From contig NZ_BDUC01000004.1 of the NCBI RefSeq assembly GCF_002218085.1, positions 1-64,000 of the forward strand: DNA of 64,000 nucleotides, given 5' to 3'. How positions within the stretch are numbered: position 1 is the first letter of the stretch; each line of letters starts with the position of its first letter. Shown here one piece after another: positions 53,767 to 62,493 of this stretch. This DNA is from Tolypothrix sp. NIES-4075 (GTDB lineage Bacteria; Cyanobacteriota; Cyanobacteriia; Cyanobacteriales; Nostocaceae). Made by a program: the position numbers and the translations under genes. Under the pieces are notes generated by a model. The model saw nothing but the letters and a program-made list of their open reading frames with translations, had not been told where the DNA came from and did no database searches.

Positions 53767-55155
53767 ATGACAAAAGAACCAACTTGGAGTCAGCGATTTG
53801 AATCAGCGTTACATCCGGCGATCGCTCGCTTTAATGCAAGTATAAGTTTTGACATTGAATTAATCGAATACGATATCACTGGGTCTCAAGCTCATGCGAA
53901 AATGCTGGCTCACACTAACATCATTTCTCCAGAAGAAGGAAGTCTTCTGGTTTCAGGTTTAGAGCAAATTCGCAAAGAATATCGCACGGGCAAATTTCAC
54001 CCAGGTATCGACGCAGAAGACGTACACTTTGCTGTAGAAAAGCGATTGACGGAATTAGTCGGTGATGTCGGGAAAAAGCTGCATACAGCGCGATCGCGTA
54101 ATGACCAAGTTGGTACCGATACCAGACTTTATTTGCGCGACCAAATTCAACACATCCGCAATTCCCTGCGAGAATTTCAAAGTGTCTTATTAGATATAGC
54201 CGACAAGCACATTGAAACCCTGATACCAGGTTACACCCACCTACAACGCGCCCAGCCTCTGAGTTTGGCTCATCACCTCTTAGCATACTTTCAGATGGCA
54301 CAGCGCGACTGGGAACGCTTGGGAGACGTTTCTCGTCGGGTAAATATTTCGCCTTTAGGGTGTGGTGCTTTAGCGGGAACTACTTTCCCGATTGATCGCC
54401 ATTACACCGCCGAACTATTGCAATTTGACGATGTTTATGCTAATAGTTTGGATGGAGTAAGCGATCGCGATTTTGCGATTGAATTTCTGTGTGCTGCTAG
54501 CTTGATTATGGTTCACCTCAGCCGCCTTTCGGAAGAGGTAATTCTTTGGTCATCAGAAGAATTTGGCTTTGTCACCCTGAAAGATAGCTGTGCTACGGGT
54601 TCCAGCATTATGCCACAAAAGAAAAACCCCGATGTCCCAGAATTGGTGCGGGGGAAAACAGGGCGCGTATTTGGTCATTTGCAAGCAATGCTGGTGATAA
54701 TGAAGGGGCTGCCCTTGGCATATAACAAAGACTTGCAAGAAGATAAAGAAGGTTTATTTGATAGTGTCAAAACAGTTAAAGCTTGTTTAGAAGCGATGAC
54801 AATTTTGCTGCACTCAGGTTTAGAATTTCGCACTCAGCGCTTGATGTCAGCTGTAGCGGAGGACTTTTCAAATGCTACCGATGTAGCAGATTATCTGGCA
54901 GCGCGGGGTGTTCCTTTCCGGGAAGCTTACAATCTCGTGGGTAAAGTGGTGAAAACCAGTATTGCCGCCGGTAAACTTTTAAAAGATTTGAGTTTATCAG
55001 AATGGCAGCAATTGCATCCAGCGTTTGAGGCAGATATTTATGAAGCGATCGCCCCCCGTCAAGTCGTCGCAGCCCGCAACAGCTACGGGGGTACAGGCTT
55101 TGAACAAGTAAGCAAAGCGCTGAAAGTCGCCCGCGCTCAAATAACTGTTGAATAA
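53767..55155 (+). CDS. argH: Argininosuccinate lyase
   Basis: A 462-residue enzyme of the fumarase/aspartase superfamily; it splits argininosuccinate into arginine and fumarate, the last step of arginine synthesis. Clear motifs: HTARSRNDQVGTDTRL, IPGYTHLQRAQPLSLAHHL and the superfamily signature GSSIMPQKKNPDVPELVRGK. The length is normal and the frame intact. Followed by a hairpin terminator. Confidence 0.97.
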   Translation: MTKEPTWSQRFESALHPAIARFNASISFDIELIEYDITGSQAHAKMLAHTNIISPEEGSLLVSGLEQIRKEYRTGKFHPGIDAEDVHFAVEKRLTELVGDVGKKLHTARSRNDQVGTDTRLYLRDQIQHIRNSLREFQSVLLDIADKHIETLIPGYTHLQRAQPLSLAHHLLAYFQMAQRDWERLGDVSRRVNISPLGCGALAGTTFPIDRHYTAELLQFDDVYANSLDGVSDRDFAIEFLCAASLIMVHLSRLSEEVILWSSEEFGFVTLKDSCATGSSIMPQKKNPDVPELVRGKTGRVFGHLQAMLVIMKGLPLAYNKDLQEDKEGLFDSVKTVKACLEAMTILLHSGLEFRTQRLMSAVAEDFSNATDVADYLAARGVPFREAYNLVGKVVKTSIAAGKLLKDLSLSEWQQLHPAFEADIYEAIAPRQVVAARNSYGGTGFEQVSKALKVARAQITVE

Positions 55156-55162
55156 TAAATAA

Positions 55163-55189
55163 GGGCGTATAAATAATATACGCCCTTTC
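55163..55189 (+). terminator. Terminator of argH
   Basis: AAGGGCGTATA and TATACGCCCTTT pair around a short loop, seven bases after the argH stop. The trailing T-run is short (CCCTTTC), so strength is moderate. Confidence 0.7.
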
Positions 55190-55384
55190 AATTGACGGAA
55201 ACTGATGAGACTACATAACATCCTTAGCTTTGAAGGACTTAAATCCACGCTATGCCGTCCCAAAGCGATATGTATGATTATCGTATTACCTATTTAATCT
55301 CTACCCCTAGCGATCGGCTAAGGGTAGGAGCATTATGGAATCTAAGCTAAAAGAAAAGCTCAACAAGCATTTGAGCAACATTCT

Positions 55385-55552
55385 TTATTCAGCAGCATCC
55401 ATTGAAGCTGCGCCTTCATCCTCTTCACTCTTCGGCGGTCTTTGCTGGAATCTTCTCTGCATTCGTCCTGTAGTAGTTCGTTTACGAAACTTTCGGGCAT
55501 ATGCCTGGTTCCGTAGCGCCTTTTCTTTTTTGGGGTTGCGGCGCTTCGCCAT
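55385..55552 (-). CDS. Small basic conserved protein (MAKRRNPKKEK)
   Basis: A 55-residue protein with a basic N-terminal half, MAKRRNPKKEKALRNQAYAR, and an acidic tail (SEEDEGAAS). It is similar to short, very conserved cyanobacterial proteins with a ribosomal-protein-like composition; I cannot name it. It is chosen over the longer opposite-strand frame because of composition. Start ATG at 55,552. Confidence 0.7.
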   Translation of the reverse strand: MAKRRNPKKEKALRNQAYARKFRKRTTTGRMQRRFQQRPPKSEEDEGAASMDAAE

Positions 55553-55761
55553 GTTCACCTCATTAATAAACAACAAACTGAAGCCAGAAATAACTCAGCC
55601 AATATCAACGACCAATGTTATTGATACAGTCTTAGTCTAACTCAGCACTCAATACACTTTAAACAGTGTTCTAGTCTACCGCATTTAACTTTTTTATGTC
55701 AATCAAACTTGAGAATTATTTTTTGATTAATTAGCAATGAATTAATATGGCACTTACCAAG

Positions 55762-55836
55762 AAATAAATACCCAGCCGTCAAACCTAGATCCACGATACT
55801 AACGAAAAATTTCAATACACGGCTGGGTATTTATTT
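55762..55836. ncRNA. Orphan long-stem hairpin, possible small RNA
   Basis: Perfect 18-bp arms (AAATAAATACCCAGCCGT and its complement) flank a 39-base loop. T-rich sequence follows on the right side (TTATTTTTAT), so it could terminate a short transcript from the left. It lies in a gap between divergent genes, where no protein stop calls for a terminator. Alternatively it is a repeat. Confidence 0.35.
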
Positions 55837-56282
55837 TTATGGTTCCCCCTATTTGTAATTTTATTGCTCAATTTTGATGTGGAATAGGCAATTTTAAAGC
55901 AAAATATTTAAATATAGAAACTATTTTATAAAAAAAATTCATATCTGATAAAAATAAATTTTCAGTTAAAAATTTTAAAGAATTGAAAAGATTAACGTTA
56001 TTTCCAGTAGAGATTTAAGCAATTTAGATTTTTAAGCAAGTATTTATTGCCACTTTTAACAAGGTAATATTAGCTAAAAGCTAAAAAATTATTAGCTGAT
56101 AATGATTATGTATATATGTAGTTTTAGTTTCAGCAAATGCTAAAATTGATATGTTCTGCGGTAATCGTGAGAATAAAACCTTAAACCACGAGCATCCTGA
56201 CATAACACAAAATTCAATATTTTCGTAGTTGAGCGGATGTTAGTAGTGGCGAGTTCTAGAGTACAACACAGACATTGGAAGA
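55837..56282. other. AT-rich intergenic region
   Basis: Very AT-rich DNA without a credible gene. The frame 56,140-56,325 on the minus strand is a shadow. Confidence 0.55.
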
Positions 56283-56777
56283 TTGAACGTTTTTGCTTTT
56301 TTTGCTGCAACTGTCCAGTCCACACGTAGCTTATGGCGCTTTGGACAAGCCGTACTGGGTATCCTCTTTCGTCATCCCATCACTGGCACCAGTATCATCC
56401 CCATTTTACCCGATGGTAGGATTGTGCTAATCCGGCGGCGTGACAATGGTCGCTGGGCATTGCCTGGAGGTATGGTGGACTGGGGAGAAGATATTCCGAA
56501 TACAGTCCAGCGCGAGTTGATGGAGGAAACTGGGCTTGATTTGGTGAAAATTCGGCGTTTGGTAGGAGTCTACTCCGCACCAGATCGCGATCCCAGAATC
56601 CATTCGATTTGTATTGTCGTTGAAGCAGAAGTACAGGGAATTATGGAAATTCAGGATACCTTGGAAGCAATGGAAATCCAAGCGTTTCCTTTAAACTCTC
56701 TACCACCAGGGGAAATGTCTCACGATCACAGTCGGCAGTTGCAAGATTACTTGCAGGGCTTGACAACATTAGCGTAA
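56283..56777 (+). CDS. Nudix hydrolase
   Basis: A 164-residue protein. The Nudix box is complete: GGMVDWGEDIPNTVQRELME then ETGL (G-x5-E-x7-REuxEExGu). It begins TSIIPILPDGRIVLIRRRDN and ends with a variable C-terminus. Nudix enzymes cleave nucleoside diphosphate derivatives such as damaged nucleotides or NADH; the substrate is not predictable here. The start is TTG at 56,283, the only in-frame start giving the full domain with its N-terminal helix. Confidence 0.88.
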   Translation: MNVFAFFAATVQSTRSLWRFGQAVLGILFRHPITGTSIIPILPDGRIVLIRRRDNGRWALPGGMVDWGEDIPNTVQRELMEETGLDLVKIRRLVGVYSAPDRDPRIHSICIVVEAEVQGIMEIQDTLEAMEIQAFPLNSLPPGEMSHDHSRQLQDYLQGLTTLA

Positions 56778-56799
56778 AAGTATAATTGTCAGCTTGTTG

Positions 56800-56925
56800 A
56801 TTGTTAGTTGGTAGTTGTTAGTTGGTATTTGGTAGTTGTTAGTTGTTATTCCACGCTCCGACTATCCACTATCCACTATCCACGCTCCGACTATCCCCTA
56901 TCCACTATCCACTAACTACTAAATT
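56800..56925. repeat. Heptamer and 7-14 bp repeat tracts
   Basis: GTAGTTGTTAGTTGG-type heptamers followed by CCACTATCCACTATCCACGC, occupying nearly the whole gap before the alpha/beta hydrolase. Their composition is complementary across the centre. Confidence 0.85.
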
Positions 56926-56928
56926 AAA

Positions 56929-57747
56929 ATGAATAATCTATTTCGTAACTCCCGGAGAAAACTTTCTCAAGGGTTATTATTTTGGCGTGAACTTGGGGAA
57001 GGAACTTCTATAATTTTCTTACATGGTGCTTGGAATGATAGCTGTGAATGGTTATCGGTGATGGAATCGCTTTCACATTACCATTGTTTTGCACCAGATT
57101 TATTTGGTTTCGGTGAGTCAGATTATCCTAATGTTCACTACTCAATTGATTTGCTCTTAGAATCTCTAGCTGAATTTATTGATGCTTTAAAGTTAGAAAA
57201 AGTTTATTTAGTCGGACATTCTCTCGGAGGCTGGATTGCTACTAGTTATGCTTTAAAATATTCACAGCAAGTTAGTGGTTTAGTATTGTTAGCACCAGAA
57301 GGTGTGGAAATAGAAGGACAAGAAAAGCGTTTGCAGAAAATGCGGCAATTAGTAAAGCGATCGCCTTTTATATTTAAATTATTGCGATTGCTTCGCCCGA
57401 TAACTAAAATGTTAGGCTGGGATAAAGAAATAGAACAAGATTGGCAGCTTTATCAGACACTAGTAAAATATCCTACAGCTTGCAAAATATTATTTCAACG
57501 TCAGCAGCCCGAAATTAATGCCGAATTATTACACGACCGATTATATACTTTAGAAATCCCAGTTTTAATTTTGCAAGGTGCAGAAGATACACCACACAAT
57601 CTAGCCATGAGTAAAGTTTACAGTCAAATTCCTTCATCTGAGTTAAAAATAATTGCTCATGGTAAAAGCGACTTACCAGAATCTTGCGCTGGTATTGTCG
57701 CTGGATATATTCGAGATTTTATCAAAAATCAGGAATTAAGTTATTAA
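56929..57747 (+). CDS. Alpha/beta hydrolase
   Basis: A 272-residue alpha/beta-hydrolase fold protein. The oxyanion strand IIFLHGAWNDSCEW and nucleophile elbow VGHSLGGW are present, and PDLFGFGESD is the typical second strand. The Asp/His part reads VLILQGAEDTPHN and IAHGKSDLPES, where the usual G-H is replaced by A-H-G, so the catalytic His seems shifted by a residue. Substrate unknown. It lies 44 bp before a DUF6671-like gene on the same strand. Confidence 0.85.
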   Translation: MNNLFRNSRRKLSQGLLFWRELGEGTSIIFLHGAWNDSCEWLSVMESLSHYHCFAPDLFGFGESDYPNVHYSIDLLLESLAEFIDALKLEKVYLVGHSLGGWIATSYALKYSQQVSGLVLLAPEGVEIEGQEKRLQKMRQLVKRSPFIFKLLRLLRPITKMLGWDKEIEQDWQLYQTLVKYPTACKILFQRQQPEINAELLHDRLYTLEIPVLILQGAEDTPHNLAMSKVYSQIPSSELKIIAHGKSDLPESCAGIVAGYIRDFIKNQELSY

Positions 57748-57791
57748 ATATAGATATTTAATTTTGTAATATTTGCGGAGTTTAATAAGCG

Positions 57792-58646
57792 ATGAAAAAT
57801 CAGCAATTGTTTAGTAATCGAGTAGGAATACTCGCTACTATGCATCAAAAAGAGATAGTCATTGCACCACTTTTAGAGGAATTAGGAATTAAAGTTATAG
57901 TACCACCAAATTTGAATACTGATATTTTCGGTACATTCACTAGAGAAATTGAACGTCCTGGTACGCAGATTGAAGCTGCCAGATTAAAAGCCGAAAAAGC
58001 ACTTGCTTTGACAGGTGAAACTTTAGCGATCGCTTCAGAAGGTACTTTTTGCCCTCATCCTAGTTTACCTTATATTTCTAGCAATAGAGAAATTGTTATT
58101 TTATTAGATAAAGAAAACAATCTAGAACTTATTGGTGAAGAATTTTCTCTGGAAACTAACCATAATTTTCAGATTATTCATAATATTGAAGAAGCATATA
58201 ACTTTGCAAATAAAGTTGGTTTTCCTGAACATGGTTTGATTGTTATTTCTGATTCACCTAAAAATAGCAGTGAGATATTCAAAGGAATTGTTACAGAGAA
58301 ACAACTTGAAGAAGCTGTTAATTTTGCCTTAAAGAATTCATCAAATCAAAAGGTGCATATAGAAACAGATATGCGGGCAATGTATAACCCTACACGAATG
58401 AATAATATAGAAAAAGCCACTCGTAATTTATTAAAAAAGATTAATAACTTTTGCCCAAGTTGTGGTATGCCCGGTTTTGAAATAACTCAACGAATCAAAG
58501 GATTACCCTGTGCAAGTTGTTATACACCCACTTTGCTGACTCGCGCTGTCAAATACCAATGCAAAAAATGCAGTTTTAGTCAAGAAGAATTATTCCCAGA
58601 TGGCAAATATGCCGATCCGGGACAGTGTATGTATTGTAATCCTTGA
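57792..58646 (+). CDS. DUF6671-like protein with C-terminal zinc ribbons
   Basis: A 284-residue protein that I recognise as DUF6671-like. The N-terminal domain is alpha/beta (VGILATMHQKEIVIAPLLEE, LAIASEGTFCPHPSLPYISS). The C-terminal ~65 residues have four CxxC knuckles (CPSC, CASC, CKKC, CMYC), which would bind two zinc ions. Function is not known. It is probably cotranscribed with the alpha/beta hydrolase. Confidence 0.8.
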   Translation: MKNQQLFSNRVGILATMHQKEIVIAPLLEELGIKVIVPPNLNTDIFGTFTREIERPGTQIEAARLKAEKALALTGETLAIASEGTFCPHPSLPYISSNREIVILLDKENNLELIGEEFSLETNHNFQIIHNIEEAYNFANKVGFPEHGLIVISDSPKNSSEIFKGIVTEKQLEEAVNFALKNSSNQKVHIETDMRAMYNPTRMNNIEKATRNLLKKINNFCPSCGMPGFEITQRIKGLPCASCYTPTLLTRAVKYQCKKCSFSQEELFPDGKYADPGQCMYCNP

Positions 58647-58920
58647 TGCTAAAGAGTGTTAAATCCCCTATTGAGTTGGAATTAAGCTAATTTCTGTGAC
58701 TTTCCATCACAGTTAAGCTCTCTCTATGTTTAATCAAAGAAACTTATATGTAATGCCTATTGTTATTTCTTTAAATTATCTATATAGTTTCTTAAAGAAG
58801 CAATAAATACCAAACACAGCAAGGTACACCACCTACCGATAATAAATAGTTAATAACTATACTATTGAATTTATTGTTGCCCTAGAGCTTGTAATTACCT
58901 GATATAAAAGGAGAACAAAA

Positions 58921-59433
58921 ATGCTAAATCGCAGTCGGGTTGTCTCATGTCTTGAAACCATCCAAGATTTAATAGTGGTTTCTCTGTGTATTGGTTTATT
59001 TGGCTTCATGGTTATCCAACTGCGAGCAATGTTTTTGTCGCTGCTACCTCCCTTAAACTTTAAAGTTTTCACTTCAGATATTCTCTTTTTGTTGATTTTG
59101 GTCGAGTTATTTCGATTACTTATTATTTACTTACAAGAACAACGAGTATCGATTGGTGTAGCTGTAGAAGTGTCGATTGTTTCGGTGTTGCGAGAAGTAA
59201 TTGTGCGGGGAGTTCTAGAAACACACTGGAGCCAGATTTTAGCAGCATGTGTCTTTTTATTAGTGATGGGAGTGCTGCTAGTAGTTCGAGTTTGGCTACC
59301 GCCAACTTTCAGTGGCATTGACCCGGAAAAGCTATTATCTCAAAGAAGTCAGCTAGTTTCAACTGATAAGTCATTTCAATTTCATCAAAATAATTCTCAT
59401 CTCGAACCTGAGAGAATTGCTTCTAAAAGTTGA
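58921..59433 (+). CDS. PsiE-family phosphate-starvation-inducible membrane protein
   Basis: A 170-residue protein with about four transmembrane helices (QDLIVVSLCIGLFGFMVIQL, DILFLLILVELFRLLIIYL, ILAACVFLLVMGVLLVVRV) and the PsiE-type charged cytoplasmic stretch VSIVSVLREVIVRGVLE. PsiE members are induced by phosphate limitation in enterobacteria; the biochemical role is unknown. AAAAGGAGAAC is a good ribosome-binding site before the ATG. No Pho box was identified. Confidence 0.82.
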   Translation: MLNRSRVVSCLETIQDLIVVSLCIGLFGFMVIQLRAMFLSLLPPLNFKVFTSDILFLLILVELFRLLIIYLQEQRVSIGVAVEVSIVSVLREVIVRGVLETHWSQILAACVFLLVMGVLLVVRVWLPPTFSGIDPEKLLSQRSQLVSTDKSFQFHQNNSHLEPERIASKS

Positions 59434-59442
59434 AGGAAATCA

Positions 59443-59491
59443 TAGATATTGTAGAGACGTTTCGTCGAAACCTCTCTACAATATCTATAAT
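59443..59491. repeat. GTAGAGACGTTTCG palindrome
   Basis: ATAGATATTGTAGAGACG...CTCTCTACAATATCTATA forms a long imperfect hairpin just after the PsiE-like stop. It may terminate transcription for both convergent genes. Confidence 0.75.
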
Positions 59492-59525
59492 TATTTACGA
59501 AAATAGCTGTATACGGCTCCCCTTA

Positions 59526-60317
59526 TTAAGGGGGGCTTTGCGTAAGCCCTAAAAATAGCGATCGCATTCCCCAAAATATCAAATTCGGTTCCACAATCAA
59601 CCGCGCTGCAATTTCCGGATACTGCGATCGCATATAATTTACTATTAACGTGCTTGAGCCTCCTTTAATCGCAACCTTACTTTGGGGAAAATCGCACCAC
59701 CAAGCTTCAACAAAGTCTTTGATTCCCGCTAATAACGTGTAAATTATCCCACTTTGCATTGCCTCTTCTGTATTGAGAGGATACCTTTGGGGAAGTTCGT
59801 GGGGTAACTCTACAAGTGGTAATTGTCCTGTTTTTTGAGCAAGACTAGCAAACTGCAAACCTAATCCTGGTAAAATTGCCCCCCCAATTAAATTTTTGTC
59901 ACCATCAGCACCTGTAAATGTCAGTGCTGTCCCCGCATCAATAACTAACATCGGAAAGCCTAAAGTCCTTCCAGCACCATATAAACTCAAGGCACGGTCA
60001 ATTCCCAATGTCGGATACATACCCTTGAGCGGTACTTGGTCTAAAGTAATAACGTGAACATTAGGGTAACTTTGCCAAATCTGCGTTTGACTGGGAACAA
60101 CGGAGGAGAGGAGGAGGGGGGGAAGGGGGGAGAGGGGGAGTGGGGGAGAAATTACAGACAGTAAATCACCTAAGGTTGCTTTTTGGGCTAATTGTTCTAC
60201 GGTTTCTGCACGAAGATAGACACTATCCCAAACTTGGCAAAGTTTCTCACCTGCAAATAATGCCCAATGTAAGCGAGAATTGCCAATTTCTAAAGCTAGC
60301 CAAAGATTTTCTGACAT
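59526..60317 (-). CDS. coaX: Type III pantothenate kinase
   Basis: About 263 residues from MSENLWLALEIGNSRLHWAL, the expected CoaX N-terminus (phosphate-1 region); the upstream 14-residue extension is repeat DNA. Other family signatures: VIDAGTALTFTGAD, IGGAILPGLGLQF and AMQSGIIYTLLAGI. It phosphorylates pantothenate in CoA synthesis. A low-complexity segment (ISPPLPLSPLPPLLLSS, residues ~57-73) is coded by GGAGAGGAGG-type repeat DNA (60,102-60,152) between two normal parts of the domain. Otherwise intact. Confidence 0.9.
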   Translation of the reverse strand: MSENLWLALEIGNSRLHWALFAGEKLCQVWDSVYLRAETVEQLAQKATLGDLLSVISPPLPLSPLPPLLLSSVVPSQTQIWQSYPNVHVITLDQVPLKGMYPTLGIDRALSLYGAGRTLGFPMLVIDAGTALTFTGADGDKNLIGGAILPGLGLQFASLAQKTGQLPLVELPHELPQRYPLNTEEAMQSGIIYTLLAGIKDFVEAWWCDFPQSKVAIKGGSSTLIVNYMRSQYPEIAARLIVEPNLIFWGMRSLFLGLTQSPP

Positions 60318-60359
60318 TGGGCATTGGGAAAAAGGTAATTGGTAATGGTTCAGAGGCAA

Positions 60360-60702
60360 CTCTTAACAGGGAATAGGGAACTCTTAAACCCATGTTTAAA
60401 AACGATTTGCTTGAAATAATGATGCTGTTTTTTTCGTTGCACTCTCCCTCAAAAAACATCTTTTTTTTTGACGCTCGCTTTAAACTCAGCAACTAAAGTT
60501 TCTTATCTGTTTCCTGTTCCCTCTTCCCTCTTCCCTTCTTTTAGTAATGGGTAATGATTCTTTCCCCAGTCCCCAGTCCCCAGTTTTGATTTACACTTTT
60601 ATTTTTCTTAAGTTAACCATAGATTTTTTAAAAAAAATTAATAATTAACTCGTGTCACAATAAAACCAGAGGGAAAATACTCATTTGCGTAAGGAGGGGA
60701 GT
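60360..60702. other. Gap between coaX and flv3
   Basis: Contains a CTTCCCTCTTCCCT pyrimidine tract, a GTAATGGGTAATG heptamer remnant and CAGTCCCCAGTCCCCAG repeats, then AT-rich DNA before the flv3 ribosome-binding site. No gene seen. Confidence 0.6.
60691..60697 (+). promoter_or_regulatory. Shine-Dalgarno AAGGAGG of flv3
   Basis: AAGGAGG lies 5 bases before ATG 60,703. It is a strong site that argues for this ATG over the TTG frame opening at 60,685. Confidence 0.85.
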
Positions 60703-62424
60703 ATGGTAGCACTCACCGAAAGAACTGAAAAAAAACTGACTATGCAGACTGCCGATATTGCTGACCAAACTACGGCAATTCGGTCTTTGGATTGGGATCG
60801 CGATCGCTTTGACATTGAGTTTGGTTTGCAAAACGGTACTACCTACAACTCGTTTCTCATCCGTGGTGAACAAACGGCTTTAGTTGATACGTCTCATGAA
60901 AAGTTTCGTCAGCTGTTTTTCGATACCCTCACCGGACTGATTAACCCAACTGAAATTAATTATCTAATTATCAGTCATACCGAGCCAGACCACAGCGGCT
61001 TAGTTAAAGATTTGTTACAAATCGCCCCAGAAATCACCGTTGTCGGTTCTAAGGTGGCAATTCAGTTTTTAGAGGATATGGTACACAGACCGTTTAAACG
61101 ACGGATTGTGAAAAATGGCGATCGCTTAGATTTGGGCAACGGACACGAACTTGAATTTGTGATTGCACCAAACTTACACTGGCCCGATACCATGTTCAGT
61201 TTCGACCATAAAACCCAAATTCTCTTTACTTGCGATGCTTTCGGCTTGCATTATTGCACAGATAGCACCTTTGATGAAGATTTGGCAGCGATTGAAGCAG
61301 ATTATCAATATTACTACGACTGTTTGATGGGACCGAATGCGCGGTCAGTACTGTCTGCACTCAAGCGCATGGACGAACTGCCAAACATCAAGACGATCGC
61401 CACCGGTCACGGACCACTATTATACCACAACGTTGAAGAATTAACTCTGCGTTATCGCAATTGGAGCAAAACCCAAACAAAAGCAGAAACTACCGTAGGA
61501 GTATTTTACGTTTCCGGTTACGGATATAGCGATCGCCTTGCTCAAGCAATTGCCACAGGTATCACCAAAACTGGTGTAGCGGTGGAAATGGTAGACTTGC
61601 GATCAGCAACAGACTTACAAGAATTGCAGGAACTTGTCAGCCGTTGTACGGGACTTGTGGTAGGAATGCCTCCTGCTGATGCTGCTAATATTCAACCAGC
61701 CCTCGGCACTATTTTAGGTTCTGCCAAAGAAAAACAAGCTGTAGGGATATTTGAATCAGGGGGTGGCAATGACGAACCGATTGATCCTCTACTAAATAAA
61801 TTCCGCAATTTAAGTTTAACAGTAGCCTTTCCAGGAATTCGGATTAAAGAAACACCCAACGAAAATACCTACAAGCTGTGTGAAGAAGCGGGAACAGACT
61901 TAGGACAATGGGTAACACGCGATCGCAGCATGAAAGCGATGAAATCCCTCGCTGCTGACTTAGACAAAGCACTAGGAAGAATCAGCGGTGGATTATACAT
62001 TATTACGGCAAAAAAAGGCGATGTCAAAAGCGCCATGCTTGCCTCTTGGGTAAGTCAAGCCAGCTTCAAACCACTAGGATTAAGCATTGCCGTAGCCAAA
62101 GATAGAGCGATAGAATCACTCATGCAAGTAGGCGATCGCTTTGTTTTAAACGTTTTGGAAGAAGGCAATTACCAACCGCTGATGAAGCACTTTTTGAAGC
62201 GGTTCGCCCCAGGTGCCGATCGTTTTGAAGGCGTCAAAACTCAGCCCGCTGAAAACGGTTCCCCAATCTTAACTGATGCTTTAGCATATATTGAGTGCGA
62301 AGTCAATAGTAGGATGGAAGTCAACGACCATTGGATAGTTTACTGTACCGTTGATGCCGGTCGCGTCAGCAAACCAGACTCCTTGACAGCAGTACATCAT
62401 AGAAAAGTTGGAAACCACTATTAA
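60703..62424 (+). CDS. flv3: Flavodiiron protein, Flv3-type
   Basis: A 573-residue diflavin flavodiiron protein that reduces O2 to water with NAD(P)H or ferredoxin electrons, protecting photosystem I. The beta-lactamase-like diiron site is canonical (SHTEPDHSGLV, with the metal ligands H-x-E-x-D-H, and later TGHGPLLYHNV). A flavodoxin-like domain (VGVFYVSGYGYSDRLAQAIA) and a C-terminal NAD(P)H:flavin reductase domain (GGLYIITAKKGDVKSAMLAS) follow. This set of ligands marks the Flv3 partner. Its immediate neighbour is a non-canonical Flv1-type gene, as in operons of the heterocyst-type pair. Whether it is vegetative or heterocyst-specific cannot be told with certainty. Confidence 0.9.
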   Translation: MVALTERTEKKLTMQTADIADQTTAIRSLDWDRDRFDIEFGLQNGTTYNSFLIRGEQTALVDTSHEKFRQLFFDTLTGLINPTEINYLIISHTEPDHSGLVKDLLQIAPEITVVGSKVAIQFLEDMVHRPFKRRIVKNGDRLDLGNGHELEFVIAPNLHWPDTMFSFDHKTQILFTCDAFGLHYCTDSTFDEDLAAIEADYQYYYDCLMGPNARSVLSALKRMDELPNIKTIATGHGPLLYHNVEELTLRYRNWSKTQTKAETTVGVFYVSGYGYSDRLAQAIATGITKTGVAVEMVDLRSATDLQELQELVSRCTGLVVGMPPADAANIQPALGTILGSAKEKQAVGIFESGGGNDEPIDPLLNKFRNLSLTVAFPGIRIKETPNENTYKLCEEAGTDLGQWVTRDRSMKAMKSLAADLDKALGRISGGLYIITAKKGDVKSAMLASWVSQASFKPLGLSIAVAKDRAIESLMQVGDRFVLNVLEEGNYQPLMKHFLKRFAPGADRFEGVKTQPAENGSPILTDALAYIECEVNSRMEVNDHWIVYCTVDAGRVSKPDSLTAVHHRKVGNHY

Positions 62425-62431
62425 AAAGTTA

Positions 62432-62493
62432 AAAGTTAGGAGTTGTAGAGACGCGAAATTTCGCGTCTCTACAGGAATTAGGAGTTAGGAGTT
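62432..62493. repeat. Heptamers and a perfect 30-bp palindrome between flv3 and flv1
   Basis: A 30-bp perfect palindrome with half-site TGTAGAGACGCGAAA (62,444-62,473) is flanked by AGTTAGGAGTT repeats. The right-hand repeat supplies AGGAG as the ribosome-binding site for flv1. Confidence 0.85.

Noticed and set aside
55335..55640. Plus-strand 101-residue frame
   Set aside because: It is antisense to the small basic protein at 55,385-55,552, which has the more protein-like composition.
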